From assembly GCA_004294445.1 (NCBI GenBank), contig REAZ01000031.1, positions 1-64,000 of the forward strand: DNA of 64,000 bases. Direction: 5' to 3'. The DNA comes from Cytophagales bacterium (lineage in GTDB: Bacteria > Bacteroidota > Bacteroidia > Cytophagales > Thermoflexibacteraceae). The notes under the pieces were generated by a model that ran no database searches, was not told the DNA's origin, and was given only the letters and a program-made list of their open reading frames with translations. Of the stretch, positions 62,013 to 64,000 are shown in pieces (the stretch's first letter is position 1; each line of letters begins with the position of its first letter). Position numbers and translations under genes: made by a program.

Positions 62013-62591
62013 ATGGAAACTACACGATTTGCCATTAAAAATATGGTATGTAGCCGTTGCGTAAAAGTCGTAACGAGTGAGTTACAGAAACTTGGCTTGA
62101 GCGTAGTCAGTGTAAACTTAGGCAATGCAGAAATTGAGGGCAATCTTAGCAATTATCTTGCTGATAGCGTGCGTATTGTATTGAAAGAAAACGGTTTTGA
62201 ACTCATAGAGAATAGGAAAAGTAAAATAGTGGAGGATATAAAAACCTTACTTATCAAACTTATCCATACCAGTCAAGATGATTCTTCTATGCGTACTAAC
62301 TATTCAAGCTATATTGCCGAAAAAATGGGCATGGATTATACCTATCTGACTACACTTTTTTCAGAAGAGGAAGGTATTACTATCGAAAAGTATATTATCC
62401 TGCAAAAAATAGAAAGGGTGAAGGAATTACTCTCTTACAAAGAACTTACACTTTCGGAAATTGCTTATCAGATGGATTATAGTAGTGTGCAGCATCTTTC
62501 AAATCAATTTAGGAAAGTAACAGGTATTACACCTACTAAGTACAAGGAACAAACCGAAAAGTATCGCAAGACACTTGACAGAGTAGGTTAA
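62013..62591 (+). CDS. AraC family regulator with N-terminal HMA-like metal domain
   Basis: 192 aa from the ATG at 62013; the frame is open to 61974, inside the HMA gene, but the inner start gives the clean domain. Residues 1-70 form an HMA-like fold with Cys13 and Cys16 (NMVCSRC). Residues about 90-190 are an AraC DNA-binding domain (LSEIAYQMDYSSVQHLSNQFRKVTG is the second helix-turn-helix). The fusion suggests a metal-sensing activator of the HYC_CC_PP/HMA genes. Sensing is inferred, not shown. Confidence 0.85.
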   Translation: METTRFAIKNMVCSRCVKVVTSELQKLGLSVVSVNLGNAEIEGNLSNYLADSVRIVLKENGFELIENRKSKIVEDIKTLLIKLIHTSQDDSSMRTNYSSYIAEKMGMDYTYLTTLFSEEEGITIEKYIILQKIERVKELLSYKELTLSEIAYQMDYSSVQHLSNQFRKVTGITPTKYKEQTEKYRKTLDRVG

Positions 62592-62640
62592 AAAAAAAGA
62601 CCTATTATGAGATTTAAAGTCTTATAATAGGTCTTTTTTT
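62592..62640. terminator. strong shared terminator
   Basis: AAAAAAAGACCTATTAT pairs with ATAATAGGTCTTTTTTT (62624-62640), 17 bp without mismatch. It separates the regulator gene and the minus-strand acetyltransferase gene and can serve both. Confidence 0.88.
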
Positions 62641-62643
62641 TGA

Positions 62644-63171
62644 TTATTTTTCCCTCTTTTTTTCCCAATAAACAAATTCGCTATCTTTTTTTAGTTCACC
62701 AAAGCCACTTTTTTGTAGCACTCTTTGTGAAGGTATGTTATCTAAATTTGTAGTAGCTACAACACATTGGAGGGCAGAATGTTCGAAAGCCCAAGCCAGC
62801 AATAGATTCAATGCTTCGGAGGCAAAGCCCTGTTTCTGAAAACGTTGGTCGGTATGATACCCTACCATTGTTTGCCCGTTTTCGTCTGGCAAGCCCATCA
62901 AACCAATTCCTCCAATAATCACATTTTCCTTCAGATGAATAACCTGCCAAGCAGTAAACCACTCATAATTAGCCTCATTTTCAGCTACTTGTGGTAACCA
63001 ATAGCTTTGCAAGGCATCATCTATCTCTTTCTGATAATCTGGGTCTATTTGGGGTACGAGGGGTAGCACCCCCAAAGATTTTTCCATTTCAGCCCAGCTT
63101 TTTGCCCATAACTGAATCTGATGATAGTTTAAAGCGATTAGCTTGATTCTATCTGAATGTAGCGCGAACAT
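62644..63171 (-). CDS. GNAT family N-acetyltransferase
   Basis: 175 aa. It belongs to the RimJ/RimL-like GNAT group: DRIKLIALNYHQIQLW at the start, IIGGIGLMGLPDENGQTMVGYHT in the middle, the acetyl-CoA loop RFQKQGFASEALNLLL and the late NIPSQRVLQKSGF. It acetylates an amino group of a protein or small molecule; the target is unknown. It is monocistronic. Confidence 0.9.
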   Translation of the reverse strand: MFALHSDRIKLIALNYHQIQLWAKSWAEMEKSLGVLPLVPQIDPDYQKEIDDALQSYWLPQVAENEANYEWFTAWQVIHLKENVIIGGIGLMGLPDENGQTMVGYHTDQRFQKQGFASEALNLLLAWAFEHSALQCVVATTNLDNIPSQRVLQKSGFGELKKDSEFVYWEKKREK

Positions 63172-63479
63172 AGTATTTAAGTTTTTTTAAATAAAATGAC
63201 TAAGACTTATTAAATAGCATAAGTTGTTTATGCAAAAAAAAGCTATCCATTTATTTTGTCTTGTTAAGCATTAACAAAGTAAACATTATTTTTATTTTGC
63301 TTTTGTTGCTAACGTTAAAACTGTGATTAAAGTTTTAAAATTACACTTATTACAGGTTTCAGCATGGCAATATAGATGGGCTATAAAAATAAAAATTTAA
63401 TATAAATTCTTTATTAACGTCAGTCTTTTAACTTTGTATTGCATAAATAGTGATATTTAACAATACATATATTAAAGTC
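63172..63479. other. 308-bp divergent intergenic region with a promoter box
   Basis: It holds the promoters of the acetyltransferase and biotin carboxylase genes. TAACTTTG at 63429-63436 is an exact -7 box about 44 bp before the accC start, with TTTA instead of TTTG upstream. No hairpin or small gene is seen. Confidence 0.5.
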
Positions 63480-64000
63480 TTGAAAATCAATAAACTTTTA
63501 GTGGCAAATCGTGGGGAAATAGCATTGCGTATTATGCGTTCCGCACGAGAAATGGGTATCAAAACTGTAGCTATCTATAGCGAGGCAGATAGGTTTTCCC
63601 CTCACGTTAGGTATGCTGATGAGGCAGTTTGCGTAGGGGCAGCCCCTTCCGCACAGTCTTACCTTCAGATGGATAAGATTATTGAAATTTCAAAAAAGCT
63701 GGGTGTAGATGCCATTCACCCTGGCTATGGTTTTCTCTCGGAGCGCGCCATTTTTGCTGATAAAGTCGCAAAAGCAGGACTTATTTTCATAGGTCCTTCG
63801 GCAGAATCTATAGAGATAATGGGGAGCAAAATAGGGGCAAAAAACGCAGCACACAAATTTGGAATTCCGCTTGTCCCTGGGCTAAAAGAGGCTATTACAG
63901 ATATTCCCGATGCCAAACGCAAAGCGGCAGAAATAGGTTATCCTGTCCTCATTAAGGCGAGTGCGGGCGGCGGCGGCAAGGGGATGCGGATTGTAGAAAA
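63480..64000 (+). CDS. accC: acetyl-CoA carboxylase biotin carboxylase subunit (5' part)
   Basis: The first 173 codons are in the window; the gene runs off the right edge. KLLVANRGEIALRIMRSA is the biotin carboxylase start, then HPGYGFLSERA and the ATP-grasp glycine loop SAGGGGKGMRIVE. The enzyme carboxylates biotin on AccB with bicarbonate and ATP. No ATG fits; the start is probably TTG at 63480, or ATT at 63471 in the same frame. Propionyl-CoA or pyruvate carboxylase relatives share this domain and cannot be excluded from the fragment. Confidence 0.88.
   Translation, partial: MKINKLLVANRGEIALRIMRSAREMGIKTVAIYSEADRFSPHVRYADEAVCVGAAPSAQSYLQMDKIIEISKKLGVDAIHPGYGFLSERAIFADKVAKAGLIFIGPSAESIEIMGSKIGAKNAAHKFGIPLVPGLKEAITDIPDAKRKAAEIGYPVLIKASAGGGGKGMRIVE

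Overview
The window reads as chromosomal DNA of a low-GC member of the Bacteroidota, most likely of the Cytophagales type. The evidence is family content (DUF2520, DUF349, DUF2911, DUF2795, RprY-like regulator, a DUF5117-type metalloprotease, HYC_CC_PP protein, a very large surface beta-barrel protein) and several promoters of the Bacteroidota form TTTG-N19..22-TAnnTTTG. Family names are given from recognition of the protein sequences, not from searches. No rRNA, CRISPR array, phage or complete insertion sequence was seen.

Layout. 1-2 kb: a DUF2520 gene and then 1.1 kb without a protein gene, which holds two long tRNA-like RNAs and a third truncated one on the minus strand. 2-8.8 kb: Lrp regulator plus TPR protein, lipid kinase, pheS, large zinc metalloprotease. 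8.8-14.2 kb: an accessory stretch in which a ~175 bp repeat occurs four times; each copy has a promoter, ~100-120 nt of non-coding RNA and a terminator, and three copies abut the stop codon of a small minus-strand gene pair (ParE-type toxin/antitoxin, PIN-like/DUF433, unknown/HNH). Gene remnants lie in the same stretch. 14.2-19.5 kb: a Dna2-like nuclease-helicase carrying in-frame palindromes, and an MsbA-like ABC exporter. 19.5-28.9 kb: mostly minus-strand metabolic and housekeeping genes, including a truncated beta-lactamase-family gene. 29-36.7 kb: giant outer-membrane protein, DUF349, DUF2911, HtrA/DegP. 36.8-44 kb: envelope proteins, histidine kinase, RecQ and an FAD oxidoreductase. 44-50 kb, minus strand: RluB-type pseudouridine synthase with a 33-residue tandem repeat, ScpB, cyclophilin, a cNMP-binding multidomain protein, serine hydrolase. 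50-60 kb: exported HisC-like aminotransferase, malate dehydrogenase, Rpn nuclease, an orphan CoA-transferase A subunit, P450, DUF2855, acyl-CoA dehydrogenase. 60-64 kb: DnaJ-TPR protein, 2OG oxygenase, a three-gene metal module (HYC_CC_PP, HMA protein, HMA-AraC regulator), GNAT enzyme, and the start of the biotin carboxylase gene.

The strongest candidates for something undescribed are the tRNA-like RNA cluster at 962-1951 and the four-copy RNA/toxin cassette array at 9.0-14.1 kb. Both are read directly from the sequence; their functions are unknown.
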